Positions 30,031 to 37,971 of a DNA stretch of 39,066 nt are shown one piece after another. How positions within the stretch are numbered: position 1 is the first letter of the stretch; the number at the start of each line of letters is the position of its first letter. The position numbers and the translations under genes were made by a program. The DNA is from JAMIFV01 sp035906055 (GTDB lineage Bacteria > Pseudomonadota > Alphaproteobacteria > Rickettsiales > JABCZZ01), in assembly GCA_035906055.1 (NCBI GenBank), contig JAMIFV010000058.1, positions 1 to 39,066 of the forward strand, read 5' to 3'. Below the pieces are notes generated by a model. It did no database searches, was not told where the DNA came from, and saw nothing but the letters and a program-made list of their open reading frames with translations.

Positions 30031-31182
30031 TTAATTATCTACAAAGGCTATCCCGTTCCTGCCGTCTACTTTGATAGACGTATTCCCTTCCAGCAGGCGC
30101 AGCGCGTGCTTGCCGAAGAGTTCATAACGCCAGCCCTGCAGCACGTGCAGGCCATCGCGTTTGCCCAGCGCCAGCGCTTCGAGCTCGTCTTTGTCTGCAA
30201 TGAGGCGCGCCACTACCTGCTGCCTGGCAGCGCTCGATTTCAGCAGGATGCGCAGCAGGTCGGCAATGGCTTCCACGCCTTCGGGCAACATGTCGCGCCC
30301 GGCAATGCGCGGACATTCGGAAAGCGGCTTTTCCGCCGCTTCGCGCAGCGCCGCGAATAGCGGTTCATAATGCGTGGCCTGCAGCGTGGGGTAAAAGCCG
30401 CGCACGCCCTGCATGTCGGTGAAGCTGTCACATTTGGCAAGCGCCACTTCGGCCAGCGTTTCATCCTTCATGATGCGCCCGCGCGGCACATTGCGCGCAC
30501 GTGCGGTCAGCTCGCGCCAGCGGGCGGCGGCCTGCAGCAGCGCAAGGTTACGCTGCGAGGTATTGCGGATACGTATCTTGCGCCATACGTCATCTTCATC
30601 GACGATGTAGCTCTCAGGCTGTGAGAGCGGCTCCATCTCTTCCTTGATCCACGAAGCGCGGCCACTGGTTTCCAGCTTTCTGATGAGCGCGTCATACACG
30701 CCGCGCAAGTGCAACACGTCGTGGATGGCGTAATCGATCTGTTTTTCGGTCAGCGGGCGCTTCGACCAGTCAGTGAAGCGCGAGGATTTGTCCACGCTTT
30801 TATTAAGCAGCTTGTTAACCAGCGATTCATACCCCACCGATTCACCGAAGCCGCAGACCATCGCTGCGATCTGCGTATCGAACATCGGCACGGGCAGCGC
30901 GTTCATGGCCTGGTAAAATATCTCCACGTCCTGCTTGCAGGCATGGAACACTTTGAGCACTTTCTGGTTGGAGAGCAACGCATAAAGCGGCGCGAGGTCA
31001 ATGTCGGTCGCCAGCGGGTCGATCGCGGCGGCTTCCTTTTCGCCTGCCACCTGCACAAGGCAAAGGAGCGGATAATAGGTCTTCTCGCGCAGGAATTCGG
31101 TATCCACCGTAATGTACGTTTCCAACGCCATGCGTTCACAAAACGCTGCCAGTTGCGGTGTGGTGGTGATCATGGGGTGCAT
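30031..31182 (-). CDS. rnd: Ribonuclease D
   Basis: 3'-5' exoribonuclease in tRNA 3' processing. The 383-residue protein has the DEDD motifs: VDTEFLREKTYYPLLCLVQV (Asp and Glu of Exo I), FHACKQDVEIF (Exo II), and YAIHDVLHLRGVY (Exo III, with Tyr and Asp). The HRDC domain is at about 215-295 (RWRELTARARNVPRGRIMKD). Start codon ATG overlaps the stop of the upstream DUF167 gene by one base (TAATG), with AAAGAAAGAG as Shine-Dalgarno. Stop codon abuts the multi-hairpin repeat. It is co-transcribed with DUF167 from a shared promoter. Confidence 0.94.
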   Translation of the reverse strand: MHPMITTTPQLAAFCERMALETYITVDTEFLREKTYYPLLCLVQVAGEKEAAAIDPLATDIDLAPLYALLSNQKVLKVFHACKQDVEIFYQAMNALPVPMFDTQIAAMVCGFGESVGYESLVNKLLNKSVDKSSRFTDWSKRPLTEKQIDYAIHDVLHLRGVYDALIRKLETSGRASWIKEEMEPLSQPESYIVDEDDVWRKIRIRNTSQRNLALLQAAARWRELTARARNVPRGRIMKDETLAEVALAKCDSFTDMQGVRGFYPTLQATHYEPLFAALREAAEKPLSECPRIAGRDMLPEGVEAIADLLRILLKSSAARQQVVARLIADKDELEALALGKRDGLHVLQGWRYELFGKHALRLLEGNTSIKVDGRNGIAFVDN

Positions 31183-31460
31183 TAAAGCTCTTTCTTTATA
31201 ATCTTATGCCGTGAGGTTTCTCCACTTACTATAGAGAGGCGTGACGGGGCGCAACCCCACTCTTTGGCCAGCAACCCGATGAGCGCCTTATTGGCCTTGC
31301 CGTCTTGCGGGGCAGCGGCGAGGTTCACTTTTAACCATTTCTTTCCAGAAGAATCAACCACTTCCCCCTCTATGCCGTCCCTGCCCGCCTTGGGGCGCAC
31401 CTGCACGGCTATCAGGCTGGAATCCTTTGGTTCCTTTGGCGATTTTTGGACTTGTTTCAT
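31182..31460 (-). CDS. DUF167 (YggU) family protein
   Basis: A 92-residue protein with the DUF167 pattern: IAVQVRPKAGRDGIEGEV, WLKVNLAAAPQDGKANKALI, LLAKEWGCAPSRLSIVSGET, SRHKIIK. Structure of the family is known but not its role. The frame runs far upstream, into aspS on the other strand; ATG 31460 is preferred since it gives the normal length and sits 12 bases after a consensus -10 box. No Shine-Dalgarno, and the predicted leader is only about 5 bases, so the mRNA may be nearly leaderless. Its stop overlaps the rnd start by one base. Confidence 0.85.
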   Translation of the reverse strand: MKQVQKSPKEPKDSSLIAVQVRPKAGRDGIEGEVVDSSGKKWLKVNLAAAPQDGKANKALIGLLAKEWGCAPSRLSIVSGETSRHKIIKKEL

Positions 31461-31472
31461 AGGGTTGCATGG

Positions 31473-31501
31473 ATTATAAATGCTGCCCGGCTCAACTTCA
31501 A
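31473..31501 (-). promoter_or_regulatory. Predicted sigma70 promoter of DUF167-rnd
   Basis: On the minus strand: TTGAAG (31501-31496), 17-base spacer, perfect -10 TATAAT (31478-31473). Start codon 12 bases after the -10, so transcription would begin about 5 bases before the ATG. The promoter lies in the 57-base gap between DUF167 and divergent aspS. Confidence 0.65.
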
Positions 31502-31517
31502 ACAAAGACTTTAATAT

Positions 31518-33350
31518 ATGCACCAGTTTCGTACCCATACCTGTAATCAACTGACCGCCGCCGATGTCGGCAAGGAAGTGAAACTTTCCGGCTGGGTGCA
31601 CCGCAAGCGCGACCACGGCCAGCTTTTGTTCATCGACCTGCGCGACCATTACGGCCTCACGCAGCTGGTGGCGAACGGCGAAAAGAGCAAGGATATCTTC
31701 GAGTCCCTCACCCATGTGCGCTATGAAAGCGTTATCACGGTGATGGGCAAGGTGGTGGCCCGCACGCCTGAAACGGTGAATAAAGACCTTGCCACCGGCG
31801 CTATTGAAGTAGTGCTGACCTCTTACATTCTTGAATCCGCAGCGGACGTGCTGCCGCTTCAGGTGAATTCAGACGCGGAATTCCCCGAAGACACGCGCCT
31901 CACCTACCGCTTCCTGGATCTGCGCCGTGAAAAGCTGCACCAGAACATCCTGCTGCGCTCCAGGGTTATCTCGTCCTTGCGCCGCCGCATGACCGACCAG
32001 GGCTTCAACGAATTCCAGACCCCCATCCTCACTGCCAGCTCGCCGGAAGGCGCGCGCGACTATCTGGTGGCCTCCCGCGTGCATCCGGGCAAGTTCTACG
32101 CCCTGCCGCAGGCTCCGCAGATGTTCAAGCAGTTGCTGATGGTGTCGGGTTTTGACCGTTACTTCCAGATCGCCCCCTGCTTCCGCGACGAAGACGCGCG
32201 CGCCGACCGTTCCCCCGGTGAATTCTACCAGCTCGATATTGAAATGAGCTTTGTGACGCAGGACGACGTGTTTGCAGCAATCGAGCCTGTGCTGCACGGC
32301 GTGTTCAAGGAATTTTCCGACCGCAAAGTGACCGACACCCCCTTCCCGCGCATTCCCTACCGTGAATCCATGCTCAAATACGGTAGCGACAAACCCGACC
32401 TGCGCAACCCCATCATCATTGCCGATGCAGGCGCCATCTGGCAGGGTTCCGGCTTTGGCATCTTTAACAAAGTGTTGGATCAGGGCGGCGTTATCCGCGC
32501 CATCCCCGCCCCCGGCACTGCAGGCCAGCCGCGCAGCTTCTTTGACAAGACCATCGCCTATGCGCAGTCGCTCGGTGCGGCAGGCCTCGCTTACATTACC
32601 TTTGAAGCGGACGGCACGCCAAAATCCCCTATCGCCAAATTCCTCACCCCGGAAAAGCTCGAAGAGCTTAAAAAGGTTGCAGGCATCAAGAACGGCGATT
32701 CCGTATTCTTCTCCTCCGGCACGGAACTCGCTGCCGCAAAACTCGCAGGCCAGGTGCGTCAGTACCTCGGCAACGAACTCACCCTCATTGAGCCGGGCGT
32801 GTTCAAATTCTGCTGGGTGGTGGACTTCCCCTATTACGAGTGGGACGAAGAAGAGAACAAGATCATCTTCAGCCACAACCCGTTCTCCATGCCGCAAGGT
32901 GGAATGGAAGCGCTCGCGAACGCCGCTGGCGACAAGAACAAGCTGCTCGACATTCTCGCCTACCAGTATGACATCGTGTGCAACGGCATCGAGCTTTCCT
33001 CCGGCGCTATCCGCAACCACCGCCCGGACATCATGTATAAAGCGTTCGAGATCGCCGGTTACGGTAAAGATGTTGTGGATTCCCGCTTCGGCGCGATGAT
33101 CAACGCGTTCAAATTCGGCGCTCCTCCCCACGGCGGCCTCGCACCGGGCGTGGACCGCATGGTGATGCTGCTCGCGGACGAGCCCAATATCCGCGAAGTG
33201 ATCTGCTTCCCCATGAACCAGAAAGCGGAAGACCTGCTCATGCAGGCGCCCGCATTCGTGGAAGACAAACAGCTGCGCGAACTGCATATCCAGCTTTCGC
33301 CCAAGGCAAAAGCGCTCAAGGAAGGCAAGGACAAAGACGCCGCGGCGTGA
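31518..33350 (+). CDS. aspS: Aspartyl-tRNA synthetase, bacterial type, probably non-discriminating
   Basis: Charges tRNA-Asp, and in many alphaproteobacteria also tRNA-Asn for GatCAB. The 610-residue protein has the anticodon-binding OB domain (residues 1-105, GWVHRKRDHGQLLFIDLRD), class II motif 2 FRDEDARADRSPGEFYQLD, the GAD insertion (about 300-415) and motif 3 GLAPGVDRMVMLL. The residue after RD in the OB fold is His (His33), linked in Pseudomonas AspRS to relaxed Asp/Asn discrimination; discriminating enzymes have Leu. Non-discriminating status is therefore likely but inferred. No clear Shine-Dalgarno at the ATG. Divergent from DUF167-rnd. Confidence 0.95.
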   Translation: MHQFRTHTCNQLTAADVGKEVKLSGWVHRKRDHGQLLFIDLRDHYGLTQLVANGEKSKDIFESLTHVRYESVITVMGKVVARTPETVNKDLATGAIEVVLTSYILESAADVLPLQVNSDAEFPEDTRLTYRFLDLRREKLHQNILLRSRVISSLRRRMTDQGFNEFQTPILTASSPEGARDYLVASRVHPGKFYALPQAPQMFKQLLMVSGFDRYFQIAPCFRDEDARADRSPGEFYQLDIEMSFVTQDDVFAAIEPVLHGVFKEFSDRKVTDTPFPRIPYRESMLKYGSDKPDLRNPIIIADAGAIWQGSGFGIFNKVLDQGGVIRAIPAPGTAGQPRSFFDKTIAYAQSLGAAGLAYITFEADGTPKSPIAKFLTPEKLEELKKVAGIKNGDSVFFSSGTELAAAKLAGQVRQYLGNELTLIEPGVFKFCWVVDFPYYEWDEEENKIIFSHNPFSMPQGGMEALANAAGDKNKLLDILAYQYDIVCNGIELSSGAIRNHRPDIMYKAFEIAGYGKDVVDSRFGAMINAFKFGAPPHGGLAPGVDRMVMLLADEPNIREVICFPMNQKAEDLLMQAPAFVEDKQLRELHIQLSPKAKALKEGKDKDAAA

Positions 33351-33359
33351 TTAATATTA

Positions 33360-33535
33360 GGGGGGCGTCCCGCCCCCGCTACCGCTCCCCCTCTAAAGGG
33401 GTCGTCGTATAAAACTCCTCCGCGCATACGGCACCGACGTTTATTCCAGTGCGTTGCCGTAGGGATGGAGGAGCGAAGCGACGACCCCGCAAGGGGTGAA
33501 TGCGCGGAGCGCAGAGGGGAAAGCGTTTCCCCTTA
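33360..33535 (+). repeat. Multi-hairpin intergenic repeat, copy E (full length)
   Basis: Starts 10 bases after the aspS stop. Left hairpin GGGGGCG-TCC-CGCCCCC (33361-33377), CCCCTCTAAAGGGG, GGGGTCGTCG and CTCCTCC boxes, spacer TTTATTCCAGTGCGTTG, GGAGGAGC and CGACGACCCC boxes, stem-loop TGCGC-GGA-GCGCA, and right hairpin GGGGAAA-GCG-TTTCCCC (33516-33532). Its left half is nearly identical to copy D. Small frames through it on both strands are not considered genes. Confidence 0.8.
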
Positions 33536-33542
33536 TTAAAAG

Positions 33543-33569
33543 AAAAGGCCGGGGAATTCCCGGCCTTTT
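33543..33569. terminator. Bidirectional intrinsic terminator
   Basis: Perfect 11-bp stem AAAAGGCCGGG (33543-33553) and CCCGGCCTTTT (33559-33569), 5-base loop GAATT. T-runs on both strands follow the stem. It sits between aspS (plus) and the convergent His-rich gene (minus), 6 bases after the latter's stop codon, and can serve both. Confidence 0.85.
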
Positions 33570-33574
33570 CTCTT

Positions 33575-33955
33575 TTATTCTTTGTGCGGGGGAGGGCCAT
33601 CATGCCCGCCACGGTCTTCACCGCCTTCAAAACCACCCGGGGGCGGGCCGCCATGGCCTTCACCACGCGGGCCACCCAGCGGGGGGCCTTTATGGCCGCC
33701 ACCTTCAATACCTTCACGCGGCGGCGGGGCGTGATGCCCGCCTTCCGGCCTGCGGAATTCTACTTCCGTCTGTACGCCCACTTCCGCAACCGCCATACGG
33801 AAACCTTCAGCACGGGGCGCAGATGCGCCGCGCGCACCGGAAGCGCTGACCCCTTCCCCTCCTACGGATGCACTGCCTGCTAACGGAAGCGCTATCAGAC
33901 CTGCCGCAGCGGTTGCAGCAGCTAAACGGCGGATTCGGCGGGAATTCATTCTCAT
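33575..33955 (-). CDS. Secreted His/Gly/Pro-rich low-complexity protein
   Basis: A 126-residue protein with a signal peptide (MRMNSRRIRRLAAATAAAGL then IALPLAGSASV), about 30 residues of ordinary sequence (FRMAVAEVGVQTEVEFRRP), and a C-terminal half made of irregular repeats with the unit GGH-x-GPPP (GGHHAPPP, GGGHKGPP, EGHGGPPPGG, GGHDGPPPHKE). Such spaced His pairs often bind Ni, Cu or Zn ions, but this is inference. AAAGGAG lies 7 bases before the ATG, a strong translation signal that supports a real gene; a perfect terminator follows the stop. It could also be a structural or extracellular-matrix protein. Confidence 0.7.
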   Translation of the reverse strand: MRMNSRRIRRLAAATAAAGLIALPLAGSASVGGEGVSASGARGASAPRAEGFRMAVAEVGVQTEVEFRRPEGGHHAPPPREGIEGGGHKGPPLGGPRGEGHGGPPPGGFEGGEDRGGHDGPPPHKE

Positions 33956-34123
33956 GGGTGGCTCCTTTAATGTTGAAGGCCCATATTAAAGGACGCAGCT
34001 TAACTTCACGTGAATCATGTATAGGATTTATATCAAAATTTATCTATTATTATGCTTATAAACCGTATAGTTACTTAGCATTATATAGCAGACACGCCAA
34101 CATACGTTACCTTCCGGGGCATT

Positions 34124-35116
34124 ATGCAGACCTATCTTGTTACCGGCGGCGCCGGGTTCATCGGCTCCAACATAGCCGCCGCCTTAAGCAGAAAAGGCAC
34201 CCACCGCATCGTGGTGTGCGACATACTGGGCGAAGGCGACAAATGGCGCAACCTGCGTAACCACGCAATTTACGAGATCATCCAGCCCGGAAACCTGTTC
34301 TACTGGCTGGAAATGTTCGGCACGCAGGTGGACGCCATCATCCATATGGGCGCTATCTCCTCCACCACCGAGACCAATGCCGACCTGATACTGGAAACCA
34401 ACCAGAGCCTTTCTATTCTGCTTTATCGCTGGTGCGCGGAAAATGCCAAACGCTTCATCTATGCGTCGTCGGCTGCCACTTACGGTGACGGCGCGCAGGG
34501 CTTCAATGACGACGCAAGCGCCGCGCACCTGAACACATTACGCCCGCTGAACCCTTACGGCTGGAGCAAGCATGTGTTCGACCGCTACGTGACCAGCGCG
34601 CTTGATGTGAAAGAAAAAGCGCCCACGCAATGGGCTGGCCTTAAATTCTTCAACGTGTACGGCCCCAATGAATACCACAAGGAAGGCCAGCGCAGCGTAG
34701 TGGCGGTGAAGTTCCCCGATGCCAAAGCGGGCAGGCCCATCACGCTCTTCAAATCCTATAAGCCTGAATATCCCGATGGCGGCCAGAAGCGCGACTTTAT
34801 CTATGTAAGGGATTGCGTAAGCGTGGTGGAATGGTTGCTCGCCACCCCCAGAGTGAGTGGCCTGTTCAATGTGGGCACGGGACAGCCGCGCAGCTTTGAC
34901 GACCTCGCGCGCGCCCTGTTCGCAGCGCTCGGGCGTGACGCAAACATCCAGTATTTCGACATGCCGGAAACACTGCGCGACAAGTACCAGTATTTCACGC
35001 AAGGCAACATGGATAAATTACGCAAGGCCGGTTATGCAGCAGCCTTCACCACGCTGGAAGACGGCATACGCGATTATGTGCAAAATTACCTGCTCAAGGA
35101 AGATCCCTACCTTTAA
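34124..35116 (+). CDS. hldD: ADP-L-glycero-D-manno-heptose 6-epimerase
   Basis: NADP-dependent epimerase making ADP-L-glycero-heptose for the LPS inner core. The 330-residue extended SDR protein has the nucleotide-binding TGGAGFIGSNIAAAL, IHMGAISSTTE, the catalytic SSAATYGDG and YGWSKHVFD (Tyr-x3-Lys), and KFFNVYGPNEYHKEGQRSV, characteristic of the family, with a C-terminal DFIYVRDCVSVVEWLL. The 168 bases upstream are strongly AT-rich and hold probable promoter elements for this gene and for the divergent His-rich gene, but none stands out. It shows the organism makes a heptose-containing LPS. Confidence 0.94.
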   Translation: MQTYLVTGGAGFIGSNIAAALSRKGTHRIVVCDILGEGDKWRNLRNHAIYEIIQPGNLFYWLEMFGTQVDAIIHMGAISSTTETNADLILETNQSLSILLYRWCAENAKRFIYASSAATYGDGAQGFNDDASAAHLNTLRPLNPYGWSKHVFDRYVTSALDVKEKAPTQWAGLKFFNVYGPNEYHKEGQRSVVAVKFPDAKAGRPITLFKSYKPEYPDGGQKRDFIYVRDCVSVVEWLLATPRVSGLFNVGTGQPRSFDDLARALFAALGRDANIQYFDMPETLRDKYQYFTQGNMDKLRKAGYAAAFTTLEDGIRDYVQNYLLKEDPYL

Positions 35117-35143
35117 TTATTATGACAGCTCTTTTTACTTCCT

Positions 35144-35232
35144 TGTCATTCCCGCGAAAGCGGGAATCTATGTTTTGCAGAAGGGCCGCGCCTCAGACGC
35201 TCCGATGGATCCTCGCCTGCGCGAGGATGACA
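35144..35232 (+). repeat. GTCAT-type palindromic repeat between hldD and lgt
   Basis: TTGTCATTCCCGCGAAAGCG...GGAATCTATG on the left and TGGATCCTCGCCTGCGCGAG with GATGACA on the right. Two hairpins with inverted GTCAT ends; stems differ (CCCGCG..CGCGGG versus CCTCGC..GCGAGG) but each pairs. Confidence 0.75.
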
Positions 35233-35264
35233 ACAAGGTTCATGATGGGTAAGGATAACCTCTG

Positions 35265-36065
35265 ATGTTAACATTCCCCCAGATTGATCCCGTCGCCATA
35301 TCCATCGGCCCTTTTGCCATTCGCTGGTATTCGCTGGCTTACCTGGGCGGTGTGCTGCTGGGCTGGTTCCTCGTGAAGTCGCTCAATAAGCGCCTGAACC
35401 CCGTAACGCTCACCAAAGAGGCGCTGGACGATATTATGGTCTATGCCATCCTCGGCATCGTGCTGGGCGGCAGGCTGGGGTATGTGCTGTTCTACAAGCC
35501 TGCCTTTTACCTTTCCAACCCGCATGAGATACTCATGGTATGGCAGGGAGGCATGTCGTTCCACGGCGGCTTGCTCGGCATGATGGCAGGCATGTGGCTG
35601 CTGAGCCGTAAGTTCAAACTGCGCTGGCTCGCCGTGATGGATCTGCTGGCGGTGGCGGCACCTATCGGCATCTGCCTTGGACGCCTTGCCAACTTTATCA
35701 ACGGCGAGCTTTATGGCCGCGTAACCGACAGCCAGTGGGGCATGGTGTTCCCCACCGACGCGCAAGGCCTGCCGCGCTATCCCAGCCAGCTGGTGGAAGC
35801 GGGGCTGGAAGGCGTGGTGCTGTTCGCACTCATGCTCGCAGTGGCGTACGGCACGCGCACCTTGCACCGCACGGGCCGCATGAGCGGGCTGTTCCTCATC
35901 GGGTACAGCGTCGCGCGCAGCGTATCCGAATTGTTGCGCGAACCGGACAGCTTCATCCATTTCCTTCCCCACTGGATCACGATGGGACAACTGCTCTGCC
36001 TGCCGATGCTGCTGACAGGCCTTTATCTGGTGTTCCGCCGTGAGCGCAGCCAACCAGTTGCGTGA
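35265..36065 (+). CDS. lgt: Prolipoprotein diacylglyceryl transferase
   Basis: Inner-membrane enzyme moving diacylglycerol from phosphatidylglycerol onto the lipobox Cys of prelipoproteins. The 266-residue protein is made of seven hydrophobic segments and carries the Lgt signature GRLANFINGELYGR (with the essential Arg and Asn), WQGGMSFHGGLLG (essential His), and YPSQLVEAGLEG. AAGGA is about 10 bases before the ATG. First of the lgt / methyltransferase / pgeF group usual in alphaproteobacteria; the next gene begins inside its 3' end. It would act on the lipoproteins predicted in this same window. Confidence 0.95.
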   Translation: MLTFPQIDPVAISIGPFAIRWYSLAYLGGVLLGWFLVKSLNKRLNPVTLTKEALDDIMVYAILGIVLGGRLGYVLFYKPAFYLSNPHEILMVWQGGMSFHGGLLGMMAGMWLLSRKFKLRWLAVMDLLAVAAPIGICLGRLANFINGELYGRVTDSQWGMVFPTDAQGLPRYPSQLVEAGLEGVVLFALMLAVAYGTRTLHRTGRMSGLFLIGYSVARSVSELLREPDSFIHFLPHWITMGQLLCLPMLLTGLYLVFRRERSQPVA

Positions 36066-37023
36066 GCGCATAGCGTCGCAAGGCGCTATCAGCGTGGCTG
36101 ACTATATGGAAGCCTGTAATACACATTATTACGCCACACGCGACCCTTTCGGCACGGCAGGCGACTTCACCACCGCGCCGGAGATAAGCCAGATTTTTGG
36201 CGAGCTGACAGGCGCATGGCTGGCAGACAGCTGGGCAAGGCTTGGCGCACCCAAGGCTGTAGTGTGTGAGATTGGCCCCGGGCGGGGCACGCTGATGAAG
36301 GATATGCTACGCGCCACACGCAACGTGCCGCAGTTCCATGCATCCATACGCGTGCGTATGATAGAAACAAGCCCTGCCCTCACTGCCCTGCAACGCAAAA
36401 CCCTGAACGGCGCGCATGTAGACATTCAGTGGAAAACCTCGCTGCACGACCTGCCCTCCCTGCCCCTGCTGCTCGTGGCCAATGAGTTCTTTGACGCATT
36501 GCCCATCCATCAGTTCATGCACAATGGCCAGGAGCGCCGCATAGGCCTGAAAGGTGATGCATTCTGCTGGCTTCAGCAAGGCATAGTGACGCGTGAGGTA
36601 TCGCCCGCTTCGCTTGCCGTGATGCAGGCTATCGCGGCACATATAAAAGCATATGAAGGTGCGGCTTTGATAGTGGATTATGGCTATCGTCAGGCACAAC
36701 AGAACGACACGCTTCAGGCCCTCAAGAACCATACTTTTCACAACCCTCTGGAAACCCCCGGCGAAGCCGACCTCACCGCGCATGTGGATTTCGGCGCGCT
36801 GGAAAAACAGGCGCAGGGACTAAAAACACATTACACCACGCAGGGTGAATTCCTACGCCGCCTTGGGGCAGAACTGCGCGCTGCGGCGCTGTGCGCCACG
36901 GCGAACAGCGAGCAGCGAACAACCATCCTAAGCGGCCTTGAGCGCATCGTCGCCCCCAGCCAGATGGGGGAACTGTTTAAGGTCTTAAGCGTAAGCACGC
37001 TGGATAATCCGGCGGGTTTCTAG
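36040..37023 (+). CDS. NDUFAF7/MidA-like class I SAM-dependent methyltransferase
   Basis: Mitochondrial relatives (NDUFAF7/MidA) methylate an Arg of a complex I subunit. The 327-residue protein has ISVADYMEACNTHYYATRDP and AGDFTTAPEISQIFGELTGA as the conserved N-terminal, VVCEIGPGRGTLMKDMLRA (SAM motif I), LLLVANEFFDALPIHQF (motif post-I) and GALIVDYGY-like ALIVDYGY. The start is a GTG at 36040, which overlaps lgt by 26 bases; no ATG fits the conserved beginning. The segment NSEQRTT (36903-36923) is coded by an AACAAC-related repeat. Same-strand neighbours lgt and pgeF make one unit. Confidence 0.9.
   Translation: MSAANQLRERIASQGAISVADYMEACNTHYYATRDPFGTAGDFTTAPEISQIFGELTGAWLADSWARLGAPKAVVCEIGPGRGTLMKDMLRATRNVPQFHASIRVRMIETSPALTALQRKTLNGAHVDIQWKTSLHDLPSLPLLLVANEFFDALPIHQFMHNGQERRIGLKGDAFCWLQQGIVTREVSPASLAVMQAIAAHIKAYEGAALIVDYGYRQAQQNDTLQALKNHTFHNPLETPGEADLTAHVDFGALEKQAQGLKTHYTTQGEFLRRLGAELRAAALCATANSEQRTTILSGLERIVAPSQMGELFKVLSVSTLDNPAGF
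36903..36923 (+). repeat. AACAAC-related repeat inside the methyltransferase gene
   Basis: A 21-base stretch coding NSEQRTT, matching the heptad repeat at 27068-27088 (coding NNEQPTT) at 17 of 21 bases by eye. All differences are A/G or C/G changes. Confidence 0.4.
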
Positions 37024-37033
37024 GATTTTCCAG

Positions 37034-37110
37034 CCGTATACGCGGAGGAGTTCTTCACGACGCCCCCGCGGGGGTGAATGCGCGGAGCGCAGAGGGGGAA
37101 GCATTCCCCT
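37034..37110 (+). repeat. Multi-hairpin intergenic repeat, copy F (right half only)
   Basis: Begins CCGTATACGCGGAGGAG 11 bases after the methyltransferase stop. Contains CCCCCGCGGGGG, stem-loop TGCGC-GGA-GCGCA and right hairpin GGGGAA-GCA-TTCCCC (37095-37109). Aligns along its length with copy A. Confidence 0.7.
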
Positions 37111-37158
37111 TCCATGTATTTGCATTGCAAAAGTTGGAATGACAGATAAATTGAATTT

Positions 37159-37911
37159 ATGTTCCTCACCTCACCAAATCTTTCGTCTGTCTCCCACGGC
37201 TTTTTCACCAACCAGGGCGGTGTGAGCACGGGGCTTTATGCCACGCTCAATTGCGGCTGGGGATCAGATGATGACAAAGCCAGCGTGGCTGAGAACCGCA
37301 GCCGCGTAGCTGCGAAACTCGGGACAACGCTCGAAAATTTCTGCAGCCTTTACCAGATCCATGGACGCGAGGTAGTCACCGTTGAAAAACCGTGGCTGCG
37401 CACCGAACTGCCCAGGGCCGATGCCATGGTGACCAAACAGAAAGGCATCGCCATCGGCGTGCTGGCGGCGGATTGCGCGCCGGTACTGTTCGCCGATGCA
37501 ACGGCGGGCGTGATAGGCGCCGCCCATGCAGGCTGGAAGGGCGCGCTCGCCGGAGTGCTGCAATCCACCGTGGACGCCATGTGCGCTCTTGGCGCACACA
37601 AAGCCTCTATTGCCGCCGCCGTTGGCCCCTGCATAGCGCAACGCTCCTATGAAGTGGGCGCAGGCTTCCGCGATACGCTGCTCATGGAATTCGCAGAAAA
37701 TGGCGGTTTCTTTGGCAATTCCGCCACGGGGAGCTACCTGTTCGACCTGCGCGGTTATGTGCGTTCAAAACTGGCTCTGGCAGGTATAACCAACATAAAT
37801 ACGCTTGAAAACGACACGTATTCCGAAGAAGATACGTTCTTCAGTTTTCGCCGCACCACGCACCGTAAGCAACAGGATTACGGTCGTCAGGTATCTGCGA
37901 TTATGCTTTAA
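37159..37911 (+). CDS. pgeF: Peptidoglycan editing factor PgeF (laccase-domain, DUF152/YfiH family)
   Basis: Cytoplasmic protein helping correct peptidoglycan precursor composition; the family also shows purine-nucleoside activity. The 250-residue protein has the metal-binding residues: LYQIHGREVV (His), LAADCAPVLF (Cys) and IGAAHAGWKGAL (His), plus NCGWGSDDD and VGPCIAQRSYEVG. The ATG is at 37159, with no strong Shine-Dalgarno. It is the last member of lgt / NDUFAF7-like / pgeF, separated from the previous gene by 135 bases holding repeat F. Confidence 0.92.
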   Translation: MFLTSPNLSSVSHGFFTNQGGVSTGLYATLNCGWGSDDDKASVAENRSRVAAKLGTTLENFCSLYQIHGREVVTVEKPWLRTELPRADAMVTKQKGIAIGVLAADCAPVLFADATAGVIGAAHAGWKGALAGVLQSTVDAMCALGAHKASIAAAVGPCIAQRSYEVGAGFRDTLLMEFAENGGFFGNSATGSYLFDLRGYVRSKLALAGITNINTLENDTYSEEDTFFSFRRTTHRKQQDYGRQVSAIML

Positions 37912-37912
37912 C

Positions 37913-37965
37913 CGTTGTTAGTTGTTCGTTGTTCGAACCGCTAACAACCAACAACGAACAACGGA
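37913..37965 (+). repeat. Inverted AACAAC/GTTGTT repeat between pgeF and the aminotransferase
   Basis: Left arm CCGTTGTTAGTTGTTCGTTG and right arm ending AACAACCAACAACGAACAAC GG are made of 7-base units and form an imperfect long hairpin. Directly after the pgeF stop codon and 6 bases before the aminotransferase ATG. Related repeats occur inside two coding genes. Confidence 0.65.
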
Positions 37966-37971
37966 CTGCTT

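Noticed and set aside
29819..30034. Small frames coding GGALSRRP-like peptides in several intergenic regions
   Set aside because: They are produced by reading through the multi-hairpin repeat copies and are not separate genes.
31869..33287. Long open frame (472 codons) on the minus strand opposite aspS
   Set aside because: It is the mirror of a well-supported aspS gene; the protein is rich in His/Gly/Arg/Phe runs typical of antisense of GC-rich coding DNA and has no domain or translation signal.
33500..33883. Two overlapping plus-strand frames through the terminator and the His-rich gene
   Set aside because: They begin in repeat E and cross a perfect terminator; the minus-strand gene has a signal peptide and strong Shine-Dalgarno.
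37913..37965. AACAAC repeats considered as a CRISPR array
   Set aside because: Units are 7 bases without spacers, and there are no cas genes; it is a simple heptad repeat.
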